NCBI GenBank assembly: GCA_000436475.1
Contig: FR886208.1
Coordinates: 28,492 to 92,491 of the forward strand
Reading direction: 5' to 3'
Length of the DNA: 64,000 bases
Source: Eubacterium sp. CAG:248
Lineage (GTDB): Bacteria; Bacillota; Clostridia; Lachnospirales; Lachnospiraceae
Positions 9,459 through 19,135 of this stretch are shown piece after piece. The notes under the pieces are model-generated. The model saw only the letters and a program-made list of their open reading frames with translations, was not told the DNA's origin and searched no databases. The first letter of the stretch is position 1, and each line of letters opens with the position of its first letter. Position numbers and translations under genes: made by a program.

Positions 9459-11054
9459 ATGAATAATCGCATAAATAATTCCTTTAACAATCCCATAAAT
9501 AATTCTATTAAAAATCCACTAATTAAAGGAACCATTGTTTTAACACTTGCCGGTCTTTTCTGCCGGATACTCGGGTTTTATTACAGAATATTTCTAAACG
9601 CCCATATAGGTGCATATGGTATGGGAATGCTACAGCTCATTACACCTTTATGTGGAATAGCATTCTCTGTATGCATATGCGGATTTAATTCTGCCATATC
9701 AAGGTATACCGCAGCAGACAGACAAAGCTTAAAGCCTTTAATATCTGGTCTTTTCTTATCTATTCCCATGTCAGTAATATTCTCAGTATTATGTTATATA
9801 TATGCTGGAACAATAGCTGAAAAAATCATGTTAAACACAGATTGTACTGAACTAATAAGAATTATTGTCGTAAGTATACCGCTGTCAGCAGTACACAGCT
9901 GTATATGCGGTTATTATTACGGCTGCAGGTCTGCCTTTATCCCCGCTGCATCCCAGATAGCAGAACAGCTCGTAAGAATATTTGGAGTCATCTTTTATTA
10001 CTATATTTTTATACAGCGATCAGACCGTACCCTTAATATTACAGATGCCATATATGGCAATATAGCAGGCGAATTATGTGCTGTAATATTCTGCGTTTTG
10101 GCATTATATATTAAAAAAATCAGAAAGCATTACAAAAGAGTGAACTTATCATCGCTTAATCCCACAACAAAGGGGAAAATATATACATTAATCAAGAACC
10201 TTGCACTATACGCTTTACCTCTTAATCTTAACAGCCTTTTAGTTCATCTTCTTGAAAGCGGTGAAGCTATTCTTATTCCTGTACAGCTTATGCTATATGG
10301 AATGAATAACGAAAATGCTGTAAGCACTTATGGAATCATCGGTGGAATGGTGATTCCTCTTATAATGTTTCCGGGCGCAATAACTAATTCCCTTGCAGTT
10401 ATGCTCACACCAAAGATATCCAAAGATAGTTCCACAAACCAGTCTGATAATATAACCAGAACTATATCATACACTATCTGCGTGTGTATGCACCTTGGTA
10501 TTATGTGCTGTATTCTGTTTGTGTTATACATAAGCAGGCTTGGTGCAATTATATTTAAGCAGCCTGATGTATACACATACACCATTATACTTGCATGCGT
10601 ATGCCCTTTTCTTTACTTAAAGGTAAGCCTTTCAAGCATATTAAACGGAATAAACAAAACATCCTTTACCTGCGCTGCAAACATAACCGGTCTTATTATC
10701 AGGATAGGATTTCTTATAATACTTGTTCCACGCATTGGAATATGTGGATATATATACGGCCTTATAATAAGCAATATTGTTGTATGTATGCTTAACTATA
10801 TAAAGCTTTATACTATATATCATTTCAAAACAGACGTAATAAGCAATATAATATGTCCGCTAAGCATGAGTATAATATCCATCGCCTCTGTTCTTATAAC
10901 AGAAAAGGCAGCATTTATCATGCTGCCTTTTCTATCACAAAACATCACTTACACAACAGCTCTTATAGCAAAATGTATAGCTTCATGCCTTGTATATATT
11001 ATTATATTTATCGTTATGTATTCTTCCTGCCATCGTACAATACAGCCTGATTGA
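9459..11054 (+). CDS. SpoVB-like polysaccharide/lipid-linked precursor flippase
   Basis: An integral membrane transporter of the MOP superfamily, close to SpoVB/MurJ-type flippases that move lipid-linked cell-wall precursors. The 531-residue protein has about 14 hydrophobic segments and begins its first helix with KGTIVLTLAGLFCRILGFYY, a typical SpoVB opening. The N-terminus is rich in Asn (NNSFNNPINNS). GGAGG precedes the ATG. Its last 41 bases overlap the 3' end of the convergent hypothetical gene at 11014. With spoIIP and gpr in the same window it fits a sporulation cortex role, but a vegetative wall function is possible. Confidence 0.8.
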   Translation: MNNRINNSFNNPINNSIKNPLIKGTIVLTLAGLFCRILGFYYRIFLNAHIGAYGMGMLQLITPLCGIAFSVCICGFNSAISRYTAADRQSLKPLISGLFLSIPMSVIFSVLCYIYAGTIAEKIMLNTDCTELIRIIVVSIPLSAVHSCICGYYYGCRSAFIPAASQIAEQLVRIFGVIFYYYIFIQRSDRTLNITDAIYGNIAGELCAVIFCVLALYIKKIRKHYKRVNLSSLNPTTKGKIYTLIKNLALYALPLNLNSLLVHLLESGEAILIPVQLMLYGMNNENAVSTYGIIGGMVIPLIMFPGAITNSLAVMLTPKISKDSSTNQSDNITRTISYTICVCMHLGIMCCILFVLYISRLGAIIFKQPDVYTYTIILACVCPFLYLKVSLSSILNGINKTSFTCAANITGLIIRIGFLIILVPRIGICGYIYGLIISNIVVCMLNYIKLYTIYHFKTDVISNIICPLSMSIISIASVLITEKAAFIMLPFLSQNITYTTALIAKCIASCLVYIIIFIVMYSSCHRTIQPD

Positions 11055-11340
11055 TGGATGGGGCATTATCCCATTCATCCTTTCTGTCTGTATACATCTT
11101 TTGTATCCATTCTATAGCAGCTTTTCTTCCTTCCTCTGAATATTCAAACTCTTTTTTTGTTATATCATCTGCATTAACAGCTGATGATGCATATGGACCT
11201 CTCCACACAAGCGCATTCAAAGTGAAATCCGGCTTTTTACCAGTTCTTTTAATCATATATCTCATCCCATTATGGTCACCACTATAAACACCACCATACG
11301 AAAAAAAGTTGAATGGGAGAATTTCTTTTTCATCTATCAA
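11014..11340 (-). CDS. conserved-looking hypothetical protein coupled to metA
   Basis: I do not recognise the family. It encodes 108 residues, soluble, with an aromatic, Gly-rich N-terminal half (NFFSYGGVYSGDHNGMRYM, VWRGPYASS) and a helical, charged second half. It begins at a TTG that overlaps the metA stop codon (ATTGA) with AGAGG upstream, so translation is probably coupled to metA. Its 3' end overlaps the opposite-strand flippase gene by 41 bp. The start is moderately supported; no better in-frame ATG exists before residue 26. Confidence 0.6.
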   Translation of the reverse strand: MIDEKEILPFNFFSYGGVYSGDHNGMRYMIKRTGKKPDFTLNALVWRGPYASSAVNADDITKKEFEYSEEGRKAAIEWIQKMYTDRKDEWDNAPSINQAVLYDGRKNT

Positions 11341-12272
11341 TTAAAAGACCTCTTTTCCGCCTTTTCATTAAGATCATAAGGAGTTGTCTGGTATACATAA
11401 TAATTAAGCCAGTTAGTATATAGATTATTCGCATGGCTTCTCCACGATAACACCGGCTTTCTGTTGCAGTCATCATCAGGATAATAGTTGACAGGAAGTT
11501 CTGGTTCAAGCCCCTTATCATAATCTCTCTTATATTCCTGGTCAAGTGTCATTCTGTCATATTCCGGATGTCCCATAACAAATATATGCTTTCCATCCTG
11601 TCCTATAACGATATATATGCCTGCCTCCTGTGAATCAGCAAACACCTTAAGCTGCTTATTATTAAGGATATCCTCTCTGCATGCTTCTGTATATCTTGAA
11701 TGTGGTGCCATAAAATAATCATCAAACCCTCTTACAAGAGGTTCCTTTCTGTTAAGGACATGATGTCTGTAAACACCCGAAAGTTTCTTATCAAGAAGGA
11801 CCTTCTTTATACCATAATGATAATAAAGTCCTGCCTGTGCACCCCAGCATATATGAAGAGTTGATGTTACATGCTCCTTTGACCACTCCATAATCTTTGT
11901 TAATTCATCCCAGTAGTTAACCTCTTCAAAGTCGAGCTTTTCAACTGGTGCACCAGTTATTATAAGACCATCAAAGTTTTTATCCTTTATGTCAGTAAAT
12001 GTTTCATAAAACTTCTTAATATGTGAATGAGATGTATTCTTTGAAATGTGTGATTCTGTCTGTATAAATGTCACATCTATCTGCAATGGTGTGTTAGATA
12101 ACGCACGCAAAAGCTGAAGTTCCGTATCCTGCTTTAATGGCATAAGATTAAGGATTGCTATCTGCAGCTCCCTGAAATCCTGCGAAAGTGCCCTGCTTTC
12201 ATCCATAACAAATATATTTTCTTCTTCCAGTTCATGCTTGGCTGGCAGATCATTCTGTATCTTAATTGGCAT
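11337..12272 (-). CDS. metA: homoserine O-acetyltransferase (MetA family)
   Basis: Activates homoserine for methionine synthesis in the cytosol. The 311-residue protein has catalytic Cys142 in HICWGAQAG and His235/Glu237 in GHPEYDR. Residue 111 is Glu (GAPVEKL). Structural work on MetA showed that Glu at this position goes with acetyl-CoA and Gly with succinyl-CoA, so this is predicted to be an acetyltransferase despite the common homoserine O-succinyltransferase label. GGAGGAACATT precedes the ATG. It is followed by an overlapping small gene (11014-11340). Confidence 0.95.
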   Translation of the reverse strand: MPIKIQNDLPAKHELEEENIFVMDESRALSQDFRELQIAILNLMPLKQDTELQLLRALSNTPLQIDVTFIQTESHISKNTSHSHIKKFYETFTDIKDKNFDGLIITGAPVEKLDFEEVNYWDELTKIMEWSKEHVTSTLHICWGAQAGLYYHYGIKKVLLDKKLSGVYRHHVLNRKEPLVRGFDDYFMAPHSRYTEACREDILNNKQLKVFADSQEAGIYIVIGQDGKHIFVMGHPEYDRMTLDQEYKRDYDKGLEPELPVNYYPDDDCNRKPVLSWRSHANNLYTNWLNYYVYQTTPYDLNEKAEKRSFN

Positions 12273-12304
12273 AATGTTCCTCCGTTCTTATATCTCACAT
12301 TATA

Positions 12305-14272
12305 TTACAGCATATCCACTAATCCCGCAAGTCTGATGAATTCTTCTTCTGTAATAACAGGTACATTTAGCTTAGCTGCTGTTTTATTCTTTGCAGACTG
12401 TGACATAGAATCGTTGTTAATAAGATACGAGGTGTTTCCTGTAACCGAACCAGTAACCTTACCACCCATGCTTTCTATAAGCTCTTTTAACTCTTTCCTG
12501 TTTGCAAAATGAGTCACACTGCCAGTTATTACGAATGTTTTTCCTGAAAGTTCCTGTGAGTTTTGTGTATCATCCATTTCTTTTAAGCTCACTTCACCTA
12601 AAAGCCTTATATATTCTTTTCTTTTTTTCTCATCCTCAAAATATTTTACATACGAATCGGCTATAACTTCTCCTATGCCATCTATATCTGTAAGCTCCTG
12701 TATATCAGCATTCATAAGTGCTTCCTTATCGCCCTTAAACTTCCTTACAATAAGCTTTGCTGTTGACAAACCTATGTTGTCTATCCCAAGTCCATACAAT
12801 ACTCTTACCAGATCTGTATCTCTTGCTTTCTCAACCGCTTCTATAAGATTGGCATATGACTTTTCTCCAAAGCCATCCATGGCTACTATCTCGTCCTTGA
12901 ATCTGTCAAGATGGAATATATCAGTCTTATCCTTAATAAAGCCTCTCTGTATAAACTTTTCAAGCGTTGCCTCTGACAGTCCGTCTATATTAAGTGCATC
13001 CCTTGACACAAGAAGTGCAAAGCTTTTAACATGCTTTGCCTGACACTCAGGATTATCACAATAAAGTGTTTTGACATCATTTATCTCACAGATTCTTGTA
13101 GGCTGTCCACATACCGGACAGACATCAGGTATTACAATATTGCCACTTTCTGTAAGATTCTGTGCTATCTGAGGTATAATCATATTAGCCTTGAATACTC
13201 TTATATCATCACCTATTCCAAGCTTAAGACCTTCCATAATACTTATATTATGGACACTTGCTCTTGACACCTTAGTTCCCTCAAGCTCAACCGGATCAAA
13301 TATGGCTACCGGGTTAATAAGACCTGTTCTGGATGCACTCCACTCTATCTGCCGTAGTACCGTGTCTGCCGTTTCATCTGTCCATTTGAATGCCATCGCA
13401 TTTCTTGGAAACTTTGCTGTCCTTCCTAGTGATTCACCATATGCAATATCATCATATATGATAACAAGTCCATCTGATGGAAAATCATTATCAGAAATAG
13501 CTCTTTCAAACCATCCTATAGTATCTATAATGTTATCTTTATCAACAACCTTATACTCTACAACATCAAATCCCTGACTTTTCAGCCATTCAAACTGGCA
13601 CTTTCTTGAATTCTTAAAATCAACATTGTCTGCCGATACAAGTGCAAATGCAAAGAAATTGACATTACGCTCTTTAGTTATCTTGTTGTTAAGCTGTCTG
13701 ACTGAACCACTGCATAAGTTTCTGGGATTCTTATACTTTGCATCCATCTCAGGAAGCTCCTCGTTTATCCTATTGAAATCCGAATAAGTTATTATAGCTT
13801 CACCTCTTAATACAAGCTTTCCCTTATGCGGAATAGTAACTGGAACATTCTTAAACACCTTTGCATTGTTTGTGATTATTTCGCCTATCTCTCCGTTACC
13901 TCTTGTTACTGCCTTACTAAGTCTTCCGTCCTCATATGTCAGAACTATTGTAAGTCCATCCAGCTTCCATGACAGAAGTCCTGTCTGGTCCTTTAACCAG
14001 TCTCTTAGCACTTCCCTGTCCTTTGTCTTATCAAGACTTAGCATCGGTGACTCATGTCTTTCCTTTGGAAGCTCACTAAGTACCTCATATCCTACATTAA
14101 CTGTTGGACTGTTAGATAGTACACAGCCTGTTTCCTCCTCTAACTTCTTTAATTCATCATATAATTTATCATATTCATAGTTGGACATTATCTCTCGTCC
14201 CTCTGAATAATAACTTTTTCCAGCTTTATTAAGTAATACAACTAACTCTTTAATTCTATCTAACTTATTCAT
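12305..14272 (-). CDS. ligA: NAD-dependent DNA ligase
   Basis: Seals nicks in replication and repair using NAD. Domains in order: Ia and adenylation domain with the active Lys103 in WKLDG, OB fold, a four-Cys zinc finger (CPVCGQ...CDNPEC, about residues 390-415), helix-hairpin-helix repeats (LYGLGIDNIG, LTDIDGIGEV) and a C-terminal BRCT domain (GKTFVITGS). The 655-residue length is normal to slightly short. The ATG follows GGAG. It sits between metA and a pseudouridine synthase, all on the minus strand with short gaps. Confidence 0.96.
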   Translation of the reverse strand: MNKLDRIKELVVLLNKAGKSYYSEGREIMSNYEYDKLYDELKKLEEETGCVLSNSPTVNVGYEVLSELPKERHESPMLSLDKTKDREVLRDWLKDQTGLLSWKLDGLTIVLTYEDGRLSKAVTRGNGEIGEIITNNAKVFKNVPVTIPHKGKLVLRGEAIITYSDFNRINEELPEMDAKYKNPRNLCSGSVRQLNNKITKERNVNFFAFALVSADNVDFKNSRKCQFEWLKSQGFDVVEYKVVDKDNIIDTIGWFERAISDNDFPSDGLVIIYDDIAYGESLGRTAKFPRNAMAFKWTDETADTVLRQIEWSASRTGLINPVAIFDPVELEGTKVSRASVHNISIMEGLKLGIGDDIRVFKANMIIPQIAQNLTESGNIVIPDVCPVCGQPTRICEINDVKTLYCDNPECQAKHVKSFALLVSRDALNIDGLSEATLEKFIQRGFIKDKTDIFHLDRFKDEIVAMDGFGEKSYANLIEAVEKARDTDLVRVLYGLGIDNIGLSTAKLIVRKFKGDKEALMNADIQELTDIDGIGEVIADSYVKYFEDEKKRKEYIRLLGEVSLKEMDDTQNSQELSGKTFVITGSVTHFANRKELKELIESMGGKVTGSVTGNTSYLINNDSMSQSAKNKTAAKLNVPVITEEEFIRLAGLVDML

Positions 14273-14332
14273 TATTCTGCTCCGTCATATAATGTTTTAT
14301 TATCTTTAAGCCCTCACAGCTTCTCTGCTTCA

Positions 14333-15031
14333 TCATAAGCTTTCATAAAGCATGGCCTTTTCTTTACCTTCTATTATTCTGTACTCACCAATTTTAAGTC
14401 CGCCAAGCTCTATGTTCATTATTCTTACACGGGTAAGACTTTCGACCTTATAACCTGATTCCTGGCACATTCTTCTTATCTGCCTGTTAAGTCCCTGCGT
14501 AAGTATTATGCGGAATGTATAGTTATTTATGCGGCTTATGCTGCATGGCTTTGTAGTAACATCAAGTTCTTTAAGATATACTCCATCCGCCATGTTCTTT
14601 AAAAATGTATCTGTTATTTTTTTGTTGACCTTAACCACATACTCTTTCTCATGTCCGTTAACAGATCTTAATATCTTATCAGTTATTTCACCATTATTGG
14701 TAAGAAGTATAAGTCCATCCGAATCCTTATCAAGTCTTCCTACAGGATATATTCTTTTATCATATCCTATATAATCAACTATATTATTCTTTCCCTGGTT
14801 ATCTGTTGTTGTACATACTATTCCTCTTGGCTTATTAAACGCCATAAGTACATCCTGCGGCTTTTCATCGCTTATTCTGCTGCCATCTATACATATTACA
14901 CTATTATCATCCACCTGCTGCCCACACATGGCAGTAACACCGTCCACAGTTATCCTGCCAGCCTCTAAAAGCCTGTCAGCCTCACGGCGTGAACATACCC
15001 CCTGTGCACTCAGATATTTATTAATACGCAT
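14333..15031 (-). CDS. 23S rRNA pseudouridine synthase, RluF-like (RsuA/RluB/E/F family)
   Basis: Isomerises uridine in rRNA. An S4 RNA-binding domain covers residues 1-60 (INKYLSAQGVCSRREADRL), followed by the catalytic domain with the Asp motif VGRLDKDSDGLILLTN. GLNRQIRRMC near the end is also typical. The start was set at ATG 15031 (232 residues) because AAAGGAAAG lies upstream; an in-frame TTG at 15058 would add nine residues over that site. RluF is the best-fitting subfamily (tetraloop U2604), but the exact target is inferred. Confidence 0.88.
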   Translation of the reverse strand: MRINKYLSAQGVCSRREADRLLEAGRITVDGVTAMCGQQVDDNSVICIDGSRISDEKPQDVLMAFNKPRGIVCTTTDNQGKNNIVDYIGYDKRIYPVGRLDKDSDGLILLTNNGEITDKILRSVNGHEKEYVVKVNKKITDTFLKNMADGVYLKELDVTTKPCSISRINNYTFRIILTQGLNRQIRRMCQESGYKVESLTRVRIMNIELGGLKIGEYRIIEGKEKAMLYESL

Positions 15032-15207
15032 TATATATAACTTTCCTTTCGAATCCAATACATTGCATTAATCGCCTTATTGCTTTGCAATTCATGCAAT
15101 CATTTTATCAAATAACACTAATAAAATCAAAAAGAAAAATTATAAAGCTTTTATCCGCTTGCCCTGATAAGCAAAATAGTGTATTATGAGTATTGGCTGT
15201 GTGCCAT

Positions 15208-15281
15208 GTACATGTAGCTCAGTTGGATAGAGCGTTCGCCTCCGGAGCGAAAGGCCGTGGGTTCGACTCCCATCATGTACA
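15208..15281 (+). tRNA. tRNA-Arg (anticodon CCG)
   Basis: The acceptor arms GTACATG (15208-15214) and CATGTAC (15274-15280) pair perfectly. The D arm GCTC...GAGC, anticodon stem TTCGC/GCGAA with loop CTCCGGA, and T arm GTGGG-TTCGACT-CCCAT are all in place. The loop gives anticodon CCG, reading the rare CGG codon. CCA is not encoded. Confidence 0.96.
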
Positions 15282-15304
15282 TTTATTTATGCCTGTCATA
15301 TATA

Positions 15305-15393
15305 TTTCACATGCCAGGTTCTCATATATGCCAGGTACGCATACATACTAAGTCCGCCTGCATTCCAGGTTTTCCTACATGCTAAGTTCGCCT
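15305..15393. repeat. degenerate ~34-bp tandem repeat
   Basis: Two imperfect units of about 34 bp (each with CTAAGTYCGCCTG and CCAGGT) lie between the tRNA and the DUF5688-like gene and include that gene's last codons. A further partial CCAGGT unit follows. Confidence 0.45.
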
Positions 15394-16307
15394 GTTTCCC
15401 TGTCATATTCATATACTGTATATGACAATATCTCATCCATGGCAACTCCCTCCGCATTTACCTCCCTGACCATATTCACAAGCTCCTGCTTATTAAACAT
15501 AGCAAACTTAGGAAGTATAATAACCTCATGTATAGATGAAGGCAGTATATACAGATTGCTTTCTATGCTGTCAGCAAAATCCTTAAGCACATTCTCATAA
15601 AGCATGCAGGCTGCACCATTAATACGGCAGTCGTTTGTAAGCACATAAAGCTGGCAGTCCTTAATCTCCTGAGAATCTATACAAACATCCATCTTATCAT
15701 GGTCATCATAAGCTTCAAAAAGCTTCGACATCTCTGTTATGCCAGCAGGCAGAATGCGTGCTGTATTGTTCAACGCTGCTCTGTATATATCCTCTTCCTT
15801 CACTTTCCAGTAATTCATGTTGGAATTATATATAAGTGCTGATGTATTTCCCTCTTCATTCTTTTCAATCATACAGCAGAACACCATCGCAAAGTCAAGT
15901 ATCTTTTTATGTGGTACAAGGCTTAGCAGCTTTCTGTTTGCGTTATAGTTTATCAGCTTGAATACAACCTTATCCCTAATCCCATTAAAAGTAGCAAAGC
16001 TGTCTGTATCAACTGCTATTCTGTCTTTATTAAACAGATAAAGTTCTTTGATTCCTGAAAATACACTTTCAAAGCTTTTTCCTTTGCAATACTGTTCATA
16101 ATATCCGTTCAGATATATGGTTGGTGATATTTTACACCCTTTTCTTAATATAACCAAACCATCATATTCACATCCGTTATTCTTAATAACATGTGTAACC
16201 TGCACAGTCCCCTCTGTACCTGCTACTGATTCTGACATTTTCTTTATCTTTTCAACAAATTCTGAATACTCCATAACATCCTGGCATAAACTTTTTTCCA
16301 TAAGCAA
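15375..16307 (-). CDS. DUF5688-like protein of unknown function
   Basis: A soluble protein of about 310 residues without signal peptide or membrane segments. Its overall pattern, including a C-terminal LYILPSSIHEVIILP segment, fits the DUF5688 family that I associate with Lachnospiraceae; that assignment is from memory and moderately certain. No catalytic motif is recognisable. The TTG at 16307 has AAAGGA seven bases upstream and is preferred; ATG at 16301 is the alternative. A strong -35 promoter element and a structured ~170-nt leader precede it. Confidence 0.65.
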   Translation of the reverse strand: MLMEKSLCQDVMEYSEFVEKIKKMSESVAGTEGTVQVTHVIKNNGCEYDGLVILRKGCKISPTIYLNGYYEQYCKGKSFESVFSGIKELYLFNKDRIAVDTDSFATFNGIRDKVVFKLINYNANRKLLSLVPHKKILDFAMVFCCMIEKNEEGNTSALIYNSNMNYWKVKEEDIYRAALNNTARILPAGITEMSKLFEAYDDHDKMDVCIDSQEIKDCQLYVLTNDCRINGAACMLYENVLKDFADSIESNLYILPSSIHEVIILPKFAMFNKQELVNMVREVNAEGVAMDEILSYTVYEYDRETGELSM

Positions 16308-16411
16308 AATATAATCCTTTCAAGTAAAATAAAATAATTCTTTTCTTTTTAATCCTTCTCTTTTTAATATTTCCGGCCATGAAATATTAAGCTTAAAACT
16401 GGGAATAATCC

Positions 16412-16446
16412 GGCAGGAAAACTGCCACGATAATCGCATGCGATTA
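16412..16446 (-). promoter_or_regulatory. palindrome plus hairpin in the DUF5688-like leader
   Basis: TAATCGCATGCGATTA (16431-16446) is a perfect palindrome, followed in the transcript direction by a GGCAG/CTGCC stem. Either an operator or RNA structure; the sequence does not decide. Confidence 0.4.
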
Positions 16447-16479
16447 ATGATTATAAACTAAAATGTTATCAACAACATG

Positions 16480-16508
16480 AGAGTACTACTTTTTCTTTTG
16501 TTTGTCAA
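16480..16508 (-). promoter_or_regulatory. promoter for the DUF5688-like gene
   Basis: Minus-strand TTGACA (16503-16508, perfect -35) and TACTCT (16480-16485) are 17 bp apart. A poor -10 behind a perfect -35 often marks an activator-dependent promoter. Confidence 0.45.
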
Positions 16509-16674
16509 TACTATATTTTTAATTGTATAAAACAATAAAAATGATGTAAAACCCCCTGTTTTAGTTGTAATAAGCAGAATTTTTGTAGTAATATACCAAA
16601 ATATGTATCTATTTCCAATATCCATATATGGCGTTATATTATTTAAATATTCTATTGTCTAAAGCGCATATTAT

Positions 16675-17919
16675 TTAAGTATCATTCACAACCTTCTCTC
16701 CTGACAGACATTTATCAAGAATATCAGCAAGCGGCTCCATAGCATTCTTAACCTCTTCAAACGTATTAGTCTGTGCACCCGCCTCTATAAGCATCGATCT
16801 TCCTCTCTCATGCAGACAATATCTGTATGCATTTACATATATTCTCCTTAAGAAGCCCGGATAATATGCCTCTCCTATAAGCTGCATCTGAAGACTCATG
16901 GCAAGGTTATCATCCCTGTATGGATTATTAAGATACGCTATATCTCCATTAATCTTACTATAGCTAAGGCCATTAAAAAACATTATTTTAGCCATACTCT
17001 TTCCATCCATCTGTGTTACAAGATGAGTCGTATCCGCTACACCATCTCTGTGAAGGTCAATAACAACTTCTATTGAAGGGTTGTCATTAAGAATCTTTGC
17101 TATTCCGTTTTCTGCATATGTATACGCCTTGCTTCTATCCAGCTTCCCATCGACATAATCATAAACTGTTGTATCATGAATAACATTATAACCATACCGT
17201 TCTGTAAGAAGCTTTGTAAGATAATCACCTACACCAACTATAGTTGTTTTTGCATCTGCTTCAACTGAATCGATAAATCCCTCCTGTGAATGTGTATGGA
17301 ATATAAGTATCTGTGGCTGTCTGCTGCTTTTATCTATGGCAAGATTTCTGTTTATAAAATCATCAGGTCTTAATATGCTCTCTGTAAGCTCAGTTATAGA
17401 TGTTATTGTATAAAAATGATTATGAACAAATCCATAATCTGAAAGCTCAGTTTTGTTATAAACCGTTCCTGTTATTTCCTTTCTTTGAATCACATTCTGT
17501 ACTGCAGCATCCGTATCAGAACCTGTATCAGCCTCGCCCAAAGCAGGCGTTGTTACTTCATCTGTATCTTTAACAGGTACGCTTTCTTTCTTAGAAGTCT
17601 CTTCTGCTTTATCACTGGTTTCATATATATTTTCATAGTCACACGCATTATCAGCAAGCATAATATAGTCATCGTTATTTCCTGGAAGCATGGCACTTAC
17701 AGGAACAGTTGTCTTCATAAGTTCATCAAACACCGTGCACTTAAGAAGCTTCTGCGGATTCATATAACATGTTGCTCCCGGCATAGTCATATTCACACAT
17801 CCACTGATAAGCACATCCTCCACGAAGGAGGCAAGTCCTATATTTTTTTCAAAAAATACTGCAGATAATAATATCATTACGCCAGCTATCATATATAACA
17901 GCCTGTACCCTCTCTTCAT
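16675..17919 (-). CDS. spoIIP: stage II sporulation protein P (amidase/endopeptidase)
   Basis: A peptidoglycan hydrolase that, with SpoIID and SpoIIM, drives engulfment of the forespore. It has an N-terminal membrane anchor (residues 5-25), a variable linker, and a C-terminal catalytic domain with ILIFHTHSQEGF (metal-binding His), VIDLHRDGV and MLIEAGAQTN. The 414-residue length fits the family. GGAGGGGCT precedes the ATG. It lies just downstream of gpr on the same strand, a common Clostridia arrangement. Confidence 0.94.
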   Translation of the reverse strand: MKRGYRLLYMIAGVMILLSAVFFEKNIGLASFVEDVLISGCVNMTMPGATCYMNPQKLLKCTVFDELMKTTVPVSAMLPGNNDDYIMLADNACDYENIYETSDKAEETSKKESVPVKDTDEVTTPALGEADTGSDTDAAVQNVIQRKEITGTVYNKTELSDYGFVHNHFYTITSITELTESILRPDDFINRNLAIDKSSRQPQILIFHTHSQEGFIDSVEADAKTTIVGVGDYLTKLLTERYGYNVIHDTTVYDYVDGKLDRSKAYTYAENGIAKILNDNPSIEVVIDLHRDGVADTTHLVTQMDGKSMAKIMFFNGLSYSKINGDIAYLNNPYRDDNLAMSLQMQLIGEAYYPGFLRRIYVNAYRYCLHERGRSMLIEAGAQTNTFEEVKNAMEPLADILDKCLSGEKVVNDT

Positions 17920-18000
17920 AGCCCCTCCAATCTCCTGTTATTTAATTGTATTAACAAAAAGTAATAATATTACATTCTTATAAAATATTTATATATGCTT

Positions 18001-18900
18001 TTAAATATGCAGCACCTGATTCAATGCTTCTGATATAACTCCACTTATATTCTGTACATCTGTGTCTATAGCCTTAGGTGTCACATACATATCGCTTATA
18101 CCTTCCATATATATCCTTGATAAGAATTCTTCCCTTTCCTCTTTCGTACAGTTTTTTAGTAACGGACTTACAAGATCTACTGCTATGGTAAATGCATCTA
18201 TAACAGTCGGTACACCAAGTGCAAGCACAGGAACTCCTATATTATCCTTATTGATCCCTACTCTGTGGTTTCCCACTCCTGAACCAGGATTAATCCCTCT
18301 GTCAGATAACTGTATTGTAGTGTTCAGTCTTGATATATTCCTTGCAGCAAGAGCATCTATGGCTATAACAGCTGATGGTTTTACCTGTTTTGCTATGCCT
18401 CTTATTATATCTGCTGTTTCAAGTCCGGTGTCTGCCATGACACCCGGAATAACTGCGCACATTCCACCATCTCTTCCCTGACCTGTCTGAATATGATAAT
18501 CAACTTCAAGCCCATCCACAACAAGTGGGCCAAGTGAATCAGACGTTATACATCTGTTGCCAAGTCCTACAACAAGAAGCGTTGTATTAGCATCAGCCTG
18601 TTTTTCTATATTACTTTCTAGCAGCTTTCTTATATAATCCAGCAATATATCTACTATCTTTTTCCTGTAAGACTCACCTGCCTTACTAATATTTCTGGCC
18701 TCTATAGTTATATATGAACCCTGTGGCCTGCCTATAGCTTCTGCTGCTCTTTTATTGGTAATCTTTATCTCTGTTACCTTGACCTCTGCATCGCTATCAG
18801 TGGATTCGTTCACTATTATCCCCTTTAAGCTGCCGCTTTTCTTTGAAATGCTTTCATTAAGTTCAACTGCAAGGTCCGTTCTTGCCATATCATATTCCAT
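18001..18900 (-). CDS. gpr: germination (spore) protease GPR
   Basis: Degrades small acid-soluble spore proteins at germination. RTDLAVE at residues 6-12 is the family start; in Bacillus the zymogen propeptide is cut shortly before this point, and here the preceding segment is only a few residues. Seen further on are VVGLGNRCITSDSLGP, IAIDALAARN and NPGSGVGNHR. The start was set at ATG 18900 (299 residues) with AGAGAGG eight bases upstream; ATG 18906 sits too close to that site. It is divergent from rpsT, as in many Firmicutes. Confidence 0.95.
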   Translation of the reverse strand: MEYDMARTDLAVELNESISKKSGSLKGIIVNESTDSDAEVKVTEIKITNKRAAEAIGRPQGSYITIEARNISKAGESYRKKIVDILLDYIRKLLESNIEKQADANTTLLVVGLGNRCITSDSLGPLVVDGLEVDYHIQTGQGRDGGMCAVIPGVMADTGLETADIIRGIAKQVKPSAVIAIDALAARNISRLNTTIQLSDRGINPGSGVGNHRVGINKDNIGVPVLALGVPTVIDAFTIAVDLVSPLLKNCTKEEREEFLSRIYMEGISDMYVTPKAIDTDVQNISGVISEALNQVLHI

Positions 18901-19016
18901 GCACATTTCCTCTCTCTTTCATCTTTTTACCCATCATCATGTCAGACATATAGTATGTAAAATTGAATATTTTATTCGGAATGAATCATTTCAAAAACAT
19001 TTTTATAAATTTATAG

Positions 19017-19045
19017 TTGACATATTACATTTTCTACTATAAGAT
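19017..19045 (+). promoter_or_regulatory. sigma-A promoter for rpsT
   Basis: TTGACA (19017-19022, perfect) is followed after 17 bp by TAAGAT (19040-19045), about 90 bp before the rpsT start. Confidence 0.65.
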
Positions 19046-19135
19046 ATATGAGTATGTTTACATTAGATCGTCCGTGTCCGGCTTTAATGCGAAACATTTA
19101 ACTATGAATTTTATTAAAATTTGGAGGTGTACGGA

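Larger units (their letters stand above)
16308..16674. other. structured leader and intergenic region
   Basis: This 367-bp gap has no gene. It carries a minus-strand promoter (16480-16508) and, between that promoter and the DUF5688-like gene, a perfect 16-bp palindrome (16431-16446) and a GGCAG-GAAAA-CTGCC hairpin (16412-16426). The spoIIP side (16520-16674) is featureless AT-rich DNA. Confidence 0.5.

Noticed and set aside
15208..15281. tRNA-Arg as an integration hot spot
   Set aside because: The neighbouring genes are ordinary and no repeated tRNA 3' end was found nearby.
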